64,000 nt of DNA from JAEUMD01 sp044222395 (GTDB lineage Bacteria; Pseudomonadota; Alphaproteobacteria; Rhizobiales; Hyphomicrobiaceae), in NCBI GenBank assembly GCA_044222395.1, contig JBGANK010000007.1, positions 1-64,000 on the forward strand, given 5' to 3'. The notes below the pieces were generated by a model. That model had not been told where the DNA came from. It did no database searches and saw only the letters and a program-made list of their open reading frames with translations. The position numbers and the translations under genes are program-made. Positions 46,237 through 55,018 of this stretch are shown one piece after another (position 1 is the stretch's first letter; each line of letters begins with the position of its first letter).

Positions 46237-47418
46237 ATGGCGAATGTGCCGCTCACTTTTCTGACATCCAAATCGTTCCGTGGCGCGGCAGTCGCAGCGA
46301 TCTCGGCTGCGCTTATGACGGCTTGCGTGAAGCCGGAATTGGAACCGACCTCGCCGGCTGAATTGATGGAGCGCGCCGAGCAGGCCAAGCCATTGATTTA
46401 TCCGCCTGCTCCTGCCACCGCACGCTTCGTCCACGAGGCCACGATCGTCGGCAACACCGATATCATTCCCGAAACGAATGCTGACCGCTTCAAGGAATTC
46501 GCGACCGGTTCCGGCCGAAGGGTCGAAACGTTAGGCAAGCCGTTCGGCCTCGTTGCCCGCCATGGCCGTCTGTACGTGAGCGACACGCTGAGACGTCTCG
46601 TTCATGTGCTGGACCGGGCCAACGGCGAATATCGCCAGATCGGCGCGCAAGAGCCCGGCCGCCTCACCAAGCCGTTGGGTCTGGCCGTCGACGACAGCGG
46701 TCGCGTCTATGTGTGCGATACCACCACGCGGCGCGTGATGATCTACAGCGCCGGCGGCGAATACGTCACGGCGGTTGGCGGTCCCACGCATCTCAAGCGT
46801 CCGTCGTCGGTGGCGGTAACGCCCGATGGCTCGCGCATCTATGTGCTCGACACTGGCGGCGTCGACAACGATCAGCATCGCATCGTGGTCTTCAGCGCGG
46901 ATGGAAATCGCGTGAGCACAATCGGCAAGCGCGGTGCCGGCGCAGGGGAATTCAATCTGCCGCTGGCCATTCAGCGCGCTGCCGATGGCGGCCTCTATGT
47001 CGTCGATGCCGGAAACTTCAGGGTGCAAAAGCTGAGCGCCAGCGGCGCGCCGCTGTCCAGTTTCGGCAAGCCCGGCCGCTACCCCGGACAGTTCGGTCAC
47101 CCCAAGGATCTGGCACTCGATGCCGCCGGAAACATCTATGTGACCGATCCAAGCTTCGGCGTCTTCCAGATTTTCAACCCGTCCGGTCGGATCCTGCTCT
47201 CTGTCGGCGAACGCAACGAGCAGGGCGGGCGCGGGCGTTTCTTGCTGCCGGCGGGCATTGATGTCGACGTCGACGGTCGCGTCTACGTCGTCGACCAGTA
47301 CTTCAAGAAGATCGAGGTGTTTCGGCCCGCCGCGCTGCCTGCGTCGAGTCCTCCAGGAGGGCGTGCGACAGCGCAGGGCGAGGCAACCGCGGAAAAGCCT
47401 GTGTCGTCGCGGCCATGA
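46237..47418 (+). CDS. NHL-repeat beta-propeller lipoprotein (copy 1)
   Basis: This 393-residue product has a lipobox LMTAC (Cys 30) for lipid attachment. About six NHL-type repeats follow from residue 80: each has a pattern such as LGLAVDDSGRVYVCDTTTRR, then a strand with V.IY and G. It should form a six-bladed propeller on the periplasmic or outer face. Two copies in this locus each directly precede a cytochrome with a KHDLS/KHNLA start. NHL propellers near multiheme cytochromes are known in metal-reducing bacteria, where their role is unclear, perhaps docking or assembly. It is followed after 15 bases by the tetraheme gene. Confidence 0.88.
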   Translation: MANVPLTFLTSKSFRGAAVAAISAALMTACVKPELEPTSPAELMERAEQAKPLIYPPAPATARFVHEATIVGNTDIIPETNADRFKEFATGSGRRVETLGKPFGLVARHGRLYVSDTLRRLVHVLDRANGEYRQIGAQEPGRLTKPLGLAVDDSGRVYVCDTTTRRVMIYSAGGEYVTAVGGPTHLKRPSSVAVTPDGSRIYVLDTGGVDNDQHRIVVFSADGNRVSTIGKRGAGAGEFNLPLAIQRAADGGLYVVDAGNFRVQKLSASGAPLSSFGKPGRYPGQFGHPKDLALDAAGNIYVTDPSFGVFQIFNPSGRILLSVGERNEQGGRGRFLLPAGIDVDVDGRVYVVDQYFKKIEVFRPAALPASSPPGGRATAQGEATAEKPVSSRP

Positions 47419-47433
47419 TGAGGGAGGCGGTTT

Positions 47434-48210
47434 GTGAAACGAGCGAATGAGACGCGGTCTGTCACGGGACGGGGTTGGGCCCTCGGAATCCTGGCGGCCG
47501 CCGCCTTGGCCTGGGCCGGCCCCGCATCGGCGCAAACGGGAGTGAAGGGCTCCAAGCACGATCTCTCCAAAGGCGTGAACGACAATTACGAGGTCTGCGT
47601 CTACTGCCACACGCCCCATGGCGCCAACACCGACGTCGAGGCCCCGCTCTGGAACAAGCCCAGCGGCGTGCAGGCCTATCGCACCTATGACAGCGAAACG
47701 ACCGACGGAAAGATCCTGCCCGTCGGATCGGTCTCCACCGCGTGCCTGTCTTGCCATGACGGGACCCAGGCTATGGACACCGTGATCAATTCGCCGGGCA
47801 GCGGCTTCGGCAGCGGCCGCCTCGTCACGAGCCCTAGCTTGATCAGCCCGGAGCGCATTACCAATCTTGGCACCGACTTGCGCAACGATCATCCTGTGGG
47901 CGTGCAGTACGGCGGCTTCAAAATCCGTCGCGGGCAGATTGATCCCGATTTCGTCAACAGCGCCACCGGTCTGCAGTCGGCTATCATTCTTGGACGCAGG
48001 CGCTGGTGGGTCGATACCGAAAGCGTGCCCAACGCCAATCGCGACAAGACCGATATGATACTCTACACGCGCACCGTAAACGGCGAAGACCAGCCCTTTG
48101 TGGAATGCGCGACCTGCCACGATCCGCATCGCGGCTCGGGCACCAATCCGACATTCATGCGACTGACCAACAAAGGCAGCAATCTGTGTCTGTCCTGCCA
48201 TATCAAATGA
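47434..48210 (+). CDS. Tetraheme cytochrome c, OmcE-like layout
   Basis: The start is a GTG after GAGGGAGG. This 258-residue protein has a signal peptide ending near ASAQ (34) and four hemes: CVYCH (55-59), CLSCH (104-108), CATCH (225-229) and CLSCH (252-256). The start SKHDLSKG and the VCVYCHTPHGAN, LCLSCHDGT-like and CATCHDPH blocks match the doubled-CxxCH type, of which OmcE of Geobacter (a tetraheme filament-forming protein) is an example by my recollection. Length and heme count also agree. Whether it polymerises is not shown by sequence. It is followed by an isomerase gene overlapping as ATGA. Confidence 0.88.
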   Translation: MKRANETRSVTGRGWALGILAAAALAWAGPASAQTGVKGSKHDLSKGVNDNYEVCVYCHTPHGANTDVEAPLWNKPSGVQAYRTYDSETTDGKILPVGSVSTACLSCHDGTQAMDTVINSPGSGFGSGRLVTSPSLISPERITNLGTDLRNDHPVGVQYGGFKIRRGQIDPDFVNSATGLQSAIILGRRRWWVDTESVPNANRDKTDMILYTRTVNGEDQPFVECATCHDPHRGSGTNPTFMRLTNKGSNLCLSCHIK

Positions 48211-49211
48211 GCGCGAGGCTGATGAGGCGCGCGCACCGATTGACGGTGGCGGGGGGTGGCGCCCTGGCCCTGGCCGCGGCTGTGTTCGCGGTGCCGGCGC
48301 TCGCTTCGGAGGAACAGAAACTGGTCATTGCGCGCGTCGATGGCCAACCGGTCACCGGCGCGGATTTCGAGCCCTACATGCGCGCCTATTTGCGCTCGAA
48401 GCTTTATCACTCAGGTTCGCCCGAGCGCGTTCGCGCGCTTGCCGAAGAGGCCATCGATGCATTCCTCATCGACCGCGTGTTGGCCGAGCAGGCCAGTGCC
48501 CGAGGGATGAAGATCGACGAGGCTGAGGTCGAAAGGCGCCTGGCCGACATCAAGGCCCAGTTCGGCAACCGGCCCGAATGGCACGAAATCAGCGAGCGAA
48601 TGCCCAAGCTCCGCCACGAGATCGAGGTGGATTTGCGGATCGAGGCCTTGAAGAGCGAGATCAGTCGCGTCGATCAATCGGCCGAGGCAGATATCCGCGC
48701 GTACCACGAAAGCCAATCCGCGCTGTTCACCCGCCCCGCAGGCTATCGGCTCAAGCTGCTGCTGATAGCGGTGGAGCCGGGCGCCAGCACCGACTCTTGG
48801 CGCGCCGCCGAGGAGCAGGCTCAGGAATATGCACGCAAGGTCGCCGCGGGCGAGAACTTCGCTTCGCTAGCGCGCGCCAATTCGAAACACAGCTCGGCCG
48901 AAACGGGTGGCACGATCGGCCTTGTCCATGAAGGCCAGCTGGGAGACGCAGCCGAAGCCGTTCTGCGCGCCGCCGCGCCTGGGAGCGTCGCCGGCCCCGT
49001 GCGGCTGTTGGAGGGGGTTGCACTTTTCCAGGTCGATGAGAAGCGTGCGGCCGAACTCATGCCGTTCGAGGAAGTGAAAGAGCGCGCATCGTCGTTGTAC
49101 CAGCGCGATCGAGCGCAAAAGCTGTGGCAACGCTACGTCGAAACAATCAAAGGGCGGTTCTCGATCGATCGCTCGGCATTTGCGGAGTTTATTTCAAGCA
49201 ACGTTAGGTGA
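48207..49211 (+). CDS. SurA/PpiC-type periplasmic peptidyl-prolyl isomerase
   Basis: This 334-residue product has a signal peptide ending near ALAS. An N-terminal chaperone-like helical region (about 35-165: VDGQPVTGADFEPYMRAYL, AIDAFLIDRVLAEQA) is followed by one parvulin domain (about 175-275: YRLKLLLIAVEP, FASLARANSKHSSAETGG, LGDAAEAVLR, VAGPVRLLEGVALFQVDEK). It assists folding of exported proteins. The position between a tetraheme cytochrome and an outer-membrane barrel points to those as clients. Start 48207 overlaps the previous stop; 48222 has a better GAGG site and is the alternative. Confidence 0.88.
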   Translation: MSARLMRRAHRLTVAGGGALALAAAVFAVPALASEEQKLVIARVDGQPVTGADFEPYMRAYLRSKLYHSGSPERVRALAEEAIDAFLIDRVLAEQASARGMKIDEAEVERRLADIKAQFGNRPEWHEISERMPKLRHEIEVDLRIEALKSEISRVDQSAEADIRAYHESQSALFTRPAGYRLKLLLIAVEPGASTDSWRAAEEQAQEYARKVAAGENFASLARANSKHSSAETGGTIGLVHEGQLGDAAEAVLRAAAPGSVAGPVRLLEGVALFQVDEKRAAELMPFEEVKERASSLYQRDRAQKLWQRYVETIKGRFSIDRSAFAEFISSNVR

Positions 49212-49619
49212 CACTTTGGGAATCCAGATGCGGCGCGGGACGTAACCTGGGATCCTTCCCTGAACCATCGAACGGGAGAACCTCGAGGTGATGAAGCTGA
49301 TTTGGCAAGCGCACCAGCGCTCGGCTCCGCGACGAACTGCCGGTCTGAACTCGCAGTTGCTCGCCGACGCAAGCCCGCGACATGATCGAGGGTCGACCAC
49401 GGGAGCAGATCGTGCGCGCGCACCGATTGTCCGCGCGCGTCAATCGACAACGACGAAACGCGCAAGGTGCTATCGCGCGAATCATGGAACTCGGATAAAA
49501 TTCGCACCATCAATTCTCGCGGCCAGCATTTGATCGGACGACAGCAAATCGTTCGGCTTGGCCGCGTTTTGGGGGTGTTTCTCGCATGCGACCGTAGACG
49601 AGATTTTTGGGGGACAGGA
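49212..49619. other. Gap before the outer-membrane barrel gene
   Basis: These 408 bases contain no supported gene. The plus frame of the barrel gene stays open upstream to 49467, but signal-peptide position and the ribosome site favour 49620. A promoter for the barrel gene is likely but not clear. Confidence 0.4.
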
Positions 49620-51467
49620 ATGCGTCGGAGGGGGTGCGCTGGAGTAGCCGGTATCGGCGCGCTGCTGCTCAACGGCATTGCGTCGGATGCGCGTGCGCAG
49701 CCTCCGGTCGACATTTCTGGCGAACTGGAATTCTCGGTCATCTCGCGCCAGCTGCCGAGTGATGACCACCACGAGGTCGCCTCCCAGGTGCTGGCCTTCA
49801 CCCACGCCTCGACCTATCTGTGGCAGCCCTGGATCGCGACGGTGAGCGCCGACTTCAATGCTGCGTTCGAGGCCAGCACCGACGGCGGTCTCGGCCAGGC
49901 GACCAGCATTGGTGGCGATCTGTTGATTTCGGCACTGCCTCAATCCCGATATCCCGTCCAGATCTTCTTTTCGGCCAGCGACAATCATTTCGACGGCGAC
50001 TACTCGATGGACTATTCGCGCTTGCGTGCTGGCGTGTCGGGACGGGCGGCATTCACCGATCGATTCACCATGGACTATCTGTTCAGCCACGATCAGCTGG
50101 ACCGGAAGGAGTTTGGCGCCGTGGCCGCGCAGCGTGCCGAAACCACGCTGCGGCACAGCTTCGATATCGGCGAGCTGCCGCTCAGCATCACTGATGTCGG
50201 CCTCTCGCTGGCCTACTACAACACCGATTTCAAGAGCGGCATTTCCGGCGATCCCGACAATTCCACTCAATCGCTGGCAGGAACCGTCTTTTATCGGGCG
50301 GCACCGCTGGAGCGCGTCACGCACGACATGAGCGCCACGCTCGTATCCGAAAAGTCCATTTACAAGAATGATCACTTCGACCGGCTGATGGGACAGGCCG
50401 TCGGCACGGCTCAGTGGCGCTCTCCATCCAACGACGTCGTCACCACCAGTGCGATGCGCATGATGGTGCAGCAGATCGACCATCGCTTCGCTCAAGAAAA
50501 GACCGATACCGACAGTGCCGTCTTTGCCGCATCGGCCGGCGTCAGTTGGCGTGCAAGCGACCAACTCTCCATGACGCTTGGTGCACGCGCCAGCGCGGAG
50601 CGCATCCAAACTCTGGCTGATGAAAATGGCATCGTGCAGCCGGAAGTGGTGCGGTCGAATTTGGCCGCTGGCCTGCTGGGATCGATGGACTACCGGTCGC
50701 TGACCCAGCAAGTCGGCGGGTTCAACTGGAATTGGGACGCACGCTTATTCGGTGATCTGGGATACACCACCAACCGCCAGAACACGGTGTTGTACGAGCG
50801 GATCTATGGCCCCAAGAGTGACGCCGGGGTCAGCATCGGCCATAGCTTCGATCGCGCGATCGGCATGCCCTGGCTTGATACTGTCAACTATACGTTCCAC
50901 CAGGAGATCGGCTTCTCCCATTACAGCTACTACGAGGAATTCAAGCCATTCGTCACGCACAGCTCATCGATCTCGAAGGGCTTCGAGGACGAACGCGGCT
51001 CGAGCTACATCCGCCTTTTTATGCGCGACACCCACAGCTTTGGCGACAGACTGGAAGAGTATCAATCCGCGCAGTTCGATTTCACACGGCACATGCAGCT
51101 CAGCAGCAACCAGAGCATCCAGGGCAGTGTGGGCGTTCAAGTGGTTCGCCAGAACCGCTATGGCACCGATGATTTCTACGTATTCACCCCGGCCGACATC
51201 CAATACGAATATCGCGATCTTTTTGGATATACGGGTCTGAGCTTTACGTCCGGCGTGCGGATCAATGCATTCGGACCCAATGACCCTGCACATGATTGGA
51301 GCGAGCAGTTGAGCCCCAATATGTTCCGCAACGATTGGCGGAACCGGCTGCAGTATCGCATCGGCGAGCTTTCAGTGCTGTTGGAAGGCTCGCTTTTCCA
51401 GGTTGATGGGGATCTCGGATACTACGTGAGGTTTGCCGGCCGTCGCAACTTCGACTTTACGGACTAG
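49620..51467 (+). CDS. Predicted outer-membrane beta-barrel protein
   Basis: This 615-residue protein starts at an ATG after GGGGGACAGGA, with a signal peptide ending near ARAQ (27). The mature part alternates polar and hydrophobic/aromatic residues through its length (such as RYPVQIFFSASDNHFDG and AFTDRFTMDYLFSHD) with short turns, as in large barrels of 20 or more strands. I do not recognise a family. The setting suggests a porin-cytochrome conduit component like MtrB/PioB or the Geobacter Omb/Ext barrels, holding a cytochrome across the outer membrane. It lacks the CxxC found in MtrB proteins near the N-terminus. It may instead be an exporter. Confidence 0.75.
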   Translation: MRRRGCAGVAGIGALLLNGIASDARAQPPVDISGELEFSVISRQLPSDDHHEVASQVLAFTHASTYLWQPWIATVSADFNAAFEASTDGGLGQATSIGGDLLISALPQSRYPVQIFFSASDNHFDGDYSMDYSRLRAGVSGRAAFTDRFTMDYLFSHDQLDRKEFGAVAAQRAETTLRHSFDIGELPLSITDVGLSLAYYNTDFKSGISGDPDNSTQSLAGTVFYRAAPLERVTHDMSATLVSEKSIYKNDHFDRLMGQAVGTAQWRSPSNDVVTTSAMRMMVQQIDHRFAQEKTDTDSAVFAASAGVSWRASDQLSMTLGARASAERIQTLADENGIVQPEVVRSNLAAGLLGSMDYRSLTQQVGGFNWNWDARLFGDLGYTTNRQNTVLYERIYGPKSDAGVSIGHSFDRAIGMPWLDTVNYTFHQEIGFSHYSYYEEFKPFVTHSSSISKGFEDERGSSYIRLFMRDTHSFGDRLEEYQSAQFDFTRHMQLSSNQSIQGSVGVQVVRQNRYGTDDFYVFTPADIQYEYRDLFGYTGLSFTSGVRINAFGPNDPAHDWSEQLSPNMFRNDWRNRLQYRIGELSVLLEGSLFQVDGDLGYYVRFAGRRNFDFTD

Positions 51468-51761
51468 ACTCTCACGCCCCCGGTCGAAGCAATCCGAACA
51501 GCGCACGCGCATCAAGGCGCGCAGGAACCTGCGTGAAGTCGTAATATCGGACAGCTGTAGCCGGCAATACACCAGCGCACGCTCGATGTCGCGGCATTGG
51601 CTATCTCGAGTTCGCGCAGCATCGCAATTTTTGGCGCTGCCGCAGGAAGGCCTTCAAAGATTGTCCAACGCGATTTGCAAGTTTGTTTGCGAAAATTTTC
51701 CAATGTCGAATGTGCACGCTTCGTCGACTGCGACTAGCATTCAACCATCGGCGTAACCTAG

Positions 51762-51789
51762 CTGACTGTGATCGGAAAACAGGTATAGT
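51762..51789 (+). promoter_or_regulatory. Probable promoter for second cytochrome group
   Basis: CTGACT (51762-51767) and TATAGT (51784-51789) are separated by 16 bases, close to sigma-70 consensus, 30 bases before the ATG at 51819. The rest of 51468-51761 holds no supported gene. Confidence 0.55.
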
Positions 51790-51818
51790 GGCGCAACGAA
51801 GAATGTAGGGGGAAGGCG

Positions 51819-52238
51819 ATGCGCAGTAAGATGAAGGCTGCTCGGTTCTCGCTCGTGACGCTGCTTGCAATGGTAGCAGCAATTTTTGCAGCAGCCCTGT
51901 TTCATGACAACGAGGCGAAAGCCGAGTATGGCGACGTCGTCATAAACAACTATTCCGACGCCGCTGGCATTCGTCCGGTCGTCTTTCCTCACTGGTTTCA
52001 TCGAATTCGATTTCGCTGCAAAGTCTGCCACGCTGACTTGGGATTCAAGTTCAAGGCCGGCGGCAACGACATCAATATGCTGAAGATCTTCGACGGCCAG
52101 TTCTGCGGGCACTGTCATAACAACGCCATCGCCTGGGGTGTCGAGAACTGCGTGTTGTGCCACTCGGGCGTACCCAACATGAAGACCCGTGCACACAACA
52201 GCACTTCCGACCGTCTCGTCGCGCCGGTCGCCAAATAG
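51819..52238 (+). CDS. Triheme c7-type cytochrome, subfamily B (copy 2)
   Basis: This 139-residue product starts after GGGGGAAGG. A signal peptide (about 11-35) is followed by EYGDVVINNY, then PVVFPHWFHRIRFRC, matching the copy at 42851. Hemes: CKVCH (67-71), CGHCH (96-100), CVLCH (111-115). It is followed 29 bases later by a subfamily A gene, the reverse order of the 42 kb pair. Confidence 0.92.
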   Translation: MRSKMKAARFSLVTLLAMVAAIFAAALFHDNEAKAEYGDVVINNYSDAAGIRPVVFPHWFHRIRFRCKVCHADLGFKFKAGGNDINMLKIFDGQFCGHCHNNAIAWGVENCVLCHSGVPNMKTRAHNSTSDRLVAPVAK

Positions 52239-52267
52239 GCGAAGCTGCGAGATCAAGGAGCGCCATC

Positions 52268-53065
52268 ATGAAGATCTCTACCGACGTTCTCTTCGTCCGC
52301 GCTGCAGCCGTCCTTGCCCTGCTGGGATTGGCGGTCGCTGGTGGGTTGTCACTCGCTGGCCAAAGCCACGCGCAGCAGGCACAGCCGCCTCAACCCGCCC
52401 AGCAGGCGCCGCAGGGGCCGCAGAAGAGCCCAGCCAACACGTTCAATCGTCTATTGAAAGCACCCACGGCAAAGAACGCCACTCCAACCGATGACGGTAT
52501 TCACGATGCGCAGAACCCGGGCACGGGAATGCTGCAATGGCCGTCTGAAGCGTTCACCGAATTCAAGAAGTCGAACGACGGCAATCTGGTCGATTGGGTC
52601 GGGACCTTGAAGGATGGCAAGATCGCGCCCTGGTTTGATTTCGAGAAGAAGACGACTGAGCCGTTCCTGTTCGATCTGGTGATCGTGCGTGAAGTCAAGG
52701 GCAGCATGCCCAACGTCGTCTTCCCGCATGAAGCGCACACACAGTGGCTCGACTGCTCGAACTGCCATGACGAGATCTTCATTCCGCAAAAGGGCGCCAA
52801 CGAGATCAGCATGGCGGCAATCCTGCTCGGTCAGAAGTGCGGCGTATGCCACGGCCGCGTAGCCTTCCCGGTGACGGACTGTCGGCGATGCCATGCCAAT
52901 CCGAAGACAGCCGAGCAGCTGCGCGCGCTGGCGGAGAAATCGAACTGGGCCAAGACGACGGGTATGGCTGCCAACAAGCCGCCGGAGACGCCTGCGAAGG
53001 ATGCGACAACAAAGGATGCGACAACAAAGGATACGACAACAAAGGATACGACCACTAAGAAATAG
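52268..53065 (+). CDS. Triheme c7-type cytochrome, subfamily A (copy 3)
   Basis: This 265-residue product starts after AAGGAG, with a signal peptide (about 10-36). A Gln/Pro linker follows, then the subfamily A block LVDWVGTLKDGKIAPW and hemes CSNCH (163-167), CGVCH (191-195) and CRRCH (205-209). The C-terminus has a Lys/Asp/Thr repeat tail absent from the other A copies. It forms a close pair with the B gene before it. Confidence 0.9.
   Translation: MKISTDVLFVRAAAVLALLGLAVAGGLSLAGQSHAQQAQPPQPAQQAPQGPQKSPANTFNRLLKAPTAKNATPTDDGIHDAQNPGTGMLQWPSEAFTEFKKSNDGNLVDWVGTLKDGKIAPWFDFEKKTTEPFLFDLVIVREVKGSMPNVVFPHEAHTQWLDCSNCHDEIFIPQKGANEISMAAILLGQKCGVCHGRVAFPVTDCRRCHANPKTAEQLRALAEKSNWAKTTGMAANKPPETPAKDATTKDATTKDTTTKDTTTKK
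52997..53056 (+). repeat. Four 15-base tandem repeats in a cytochrome tail
   Basis: Four units of 15 bases code KDATT, KDATT, KDTTT and KDTTT at the end of the triheme protein. The last is slightly altered. They look like a recent slippage product and keep the frame. Confidence 0.88.
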
Positions 53066-53177
53066 CCGGTGTCCAACGAGTGGCGCGAGCGCCCTGCTAT
53101 TAGGCCGCACGCAGTAAGTCGGCTTCCTGCTTCGGGGCTCGCCCCCGGGCGGAGCCTCTCCAGAAGGAGCGCACATC

Positions 53178-54095
53178 ATGCGACATCGTCTTGCACTGTT
53201 GAGCGCCGCGATGCTTTGCTTCGCGAAACTAGCAGCCACGCCTGCAACCGCCGAACAAGCTCAGCGCGTGCCGCCTAATCAAGCAATCGTCGAACAGAAG
53301 AGGCAATTGGTCGAGAACATGGCCTTCCGGTCGGTCGCCGCCAAGACAATCGCTGAAAGCGGTGACAAGGATGCGATCGCGGCGCTGGAGAAAGCCAAAA
53401 GCCTGATCGAAGATGCCAAGACGGCAAGTGTCGGCGGACAATTCAAGGAAGCCGACGACAAGCTCAACGAAGCCCTGAAGCTGATCAACGACCACTCCAG
53501 GCGCCTGACGCTGGGCTCGGTGGACGCTGAGCGCGACAAGGTGCTTTTCGAGCGGCGCCGCCACGCCGTTGAGACCTTCTTGAACGCTTATGAGCGGGTC
53601 TCGACGGATCCCAAGGCGGATTCGAAATCCGATCCCAAGGCCGATACCTCGCAGCTGCCGAAGGAACACACGCGCTGGATCGCCGAGAAGCTCGCGGAGG
53701 CCGACGCTCTGGCGGCGAAAGGCCAGCATGAAAAGGCGCAGGAGCCGCTCGGTGCCGCCTACGAGCGCACGCGCGAGCTGATCCGCTCCATGCGCGCTGG
53801 CCAGACTCTCACGAGAGACCTGAACTTCGCGACTCCGGAGGAGGAGTACAAGTACGAGATCAAGCGAAATGACAGCTTCTTCGCGCTGCTCGAATTCGCC
53901 ATCGCCGAGAAGACGCCGAGCGGCAGCGTCATCGAGCGCATTCACCAGAGCCGCGACAAGGCGCGCGAGGTGCGAGGGAATGCAGAGGCAATGGCAAAGA
54001 AGGGTGACTATCCGGGGGCTATCACGGAGCTGAACTCGTCGACCAGCGTCTTGCTTCAGGCGATCCGGCTGAGCGGGATCTATGTTCCTGGCTGA
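53178..54095 (+). CDS. Periplasmic helical protein, unknown family (copy 1)
   Basis: This 305-residue product has a signal peptide ending near ATAEQ (26) and an AGAAGGAG site. The mature protein is nearly all helix, with an Ala/Glu/Lys pattern (EALKLINDHSRRLTLG), a Lys/Asp/Ser linker (about 143-157), and a conserved LNFATPEEEYKYEIKRND block (about 221-238). The next gene is its paralog. The pattern of paired helices may be TPR-like. It has no heme site. Because both copies sit between cytochrome groups it may be a structural or assembly partner. Confidence 0.75.
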   Translation: MRHRLALLSAAMLCFAKLAATPATAEQAQRVPPNQAIVEQKRQLVENMAFRSVAAKTIAESGDKDAIAALEKAKSLIEDAKTASVGGQFKEADDKLNEALKLINDHSRRLTLGSVDAERDKVLFERRRHAVETFLNAYERVSTDPKADSKSDPKADTSQLPKEHTRWIAEKLAEADALAAKGQHEKAQEPLGAAYERTRELIRSMRAGQTLTRDLNFATPEEEYKYEIKRNDSFFALLEFAIAEKTPSGSVIERIHQSRDKAREVRGNAEAMAKKGDYPGAITELNSSTSVLLQAIRLSGIYVPG

Positions 54096-54117
54096 CGATT
54101 GCAGGGGAGGGGAAGCC

Positions 54118-55014
54118 ATGTTCGCCGCGAAGGCCGCGATGCGCGCGTTTGGCGCTGCCTTGGCGGTGACGTGTGCGATGTGGGGCAGCCCTCTTTGGGC
54201 CCAGCAGCCGGCGGACGCCAAGAGCGAGGTGGAACGTCTGCTCCGCCAGAAGTCGATAATGCTGGAGGCCTATCTCGCATCGAAGAAAGTCGTCGAGGCG
54301 GTCAACAGCGGCGACCAGAAGAACATTGAGGCGGTCGATCGTGCGCGCGCCGACCTTGCCGAAGGTGTCGCAGCGCTGGGCAAAGGTGAGCTTACGCGCG
54401 CCGACCAGAGCCTCAATGCCGGACTGCGTCAGATCTCGGCCTTGATGTTGCAGCAAGGCACGCGTGCCGCGAATCCCGCAGCCAAGAAAACCGAATTCCA
54501 ATCCCGACGAACACAGATCGATTCGTTTATCAAGTCCCTGGAAGCCGGCAGCGACGCAGCCTCGCCAGGACCCTGGACCGCGCGCCTGACGGTTGCCAAG
54601 AAAGGGCTCGAGCAGGCTGACGCACTGTTCGCGGAGGACAAGTTCACAGAGGCAAACGCCCGGCTCGTCTCGATCTATGAAGAGGTCGTGGTCATCGTCA
54701 GTGAGGCCCGGCGCAATCAGTCCATCATCTACCAGCTGCATTTTGCAACGCCGGCGGATGAATTCAAATACGAGCTCAATCGGAACAAGAGCTATGAAGT
54801 TCTTGTGGACATTGCGCTGGGGGAGAAGGAGAATCCTGATAAGGATTTGCACCCGTATATTCGGAAGCTCGTCGAACAAAGTCGAGAATTGCGAGAGCAG
54901 GCTTCGACGCAGGCGACGAGCGGAGATCATGTCACTGCAATAGGAACTCTTGAGAACGCGACAAAGCTTCTCGTCAAGGCACTTCGCAGCGCCGGCGTAA
55001 TGGTGATGGAGTAG
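54118..55014 (+). CDS. Periplasmic helical protein, unknown family (copy 2)
   Basis: This 298-residue product starts after GGGGAGGGGAA with a signal peptide ending near LWAQQ (29). The same fold as the preceding gene is implied by LHFATPADEFKYELNRNKSY (20 residues), a shared helical pattern and similar length. Divergence is large elsewhere. No cofactor motif. The gene follows 22 bases after copy 1. Confidence 0.75.
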   Translation: MFAAKAAMRAFGAALAVTCAMWGSPLWAQQPADAKSEVERLLRQKSIMLEAYLASKKVVEAVNSGDQKNIEAVDRARADLAEGVAALGKGELTRADQSLNAGLRQISALMLQQGTRAANPAAKKTEFQSRRTQIDSFIKSLEAGSDAASPGPWTARLTVAKKGLEQADALFAEDKFTEANARLVSIYEEVVVIVSEARRNQSIIYQLHFATPADEFKYELNRNKSYEVLVDIALGEKENPDKDLHPYIRKLVEQSRELREQASTQATSGDHVTAIGTLENATKLLVKALRSAGVMVME

Positions 55015-55018
55015 GCGA

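Noticed and set aside
46531..48201. 556-codon minus-strand frame
   Set aside because: Antisense to the NHL lipoprotein and tetraheme genes, both of which have clear motifs.
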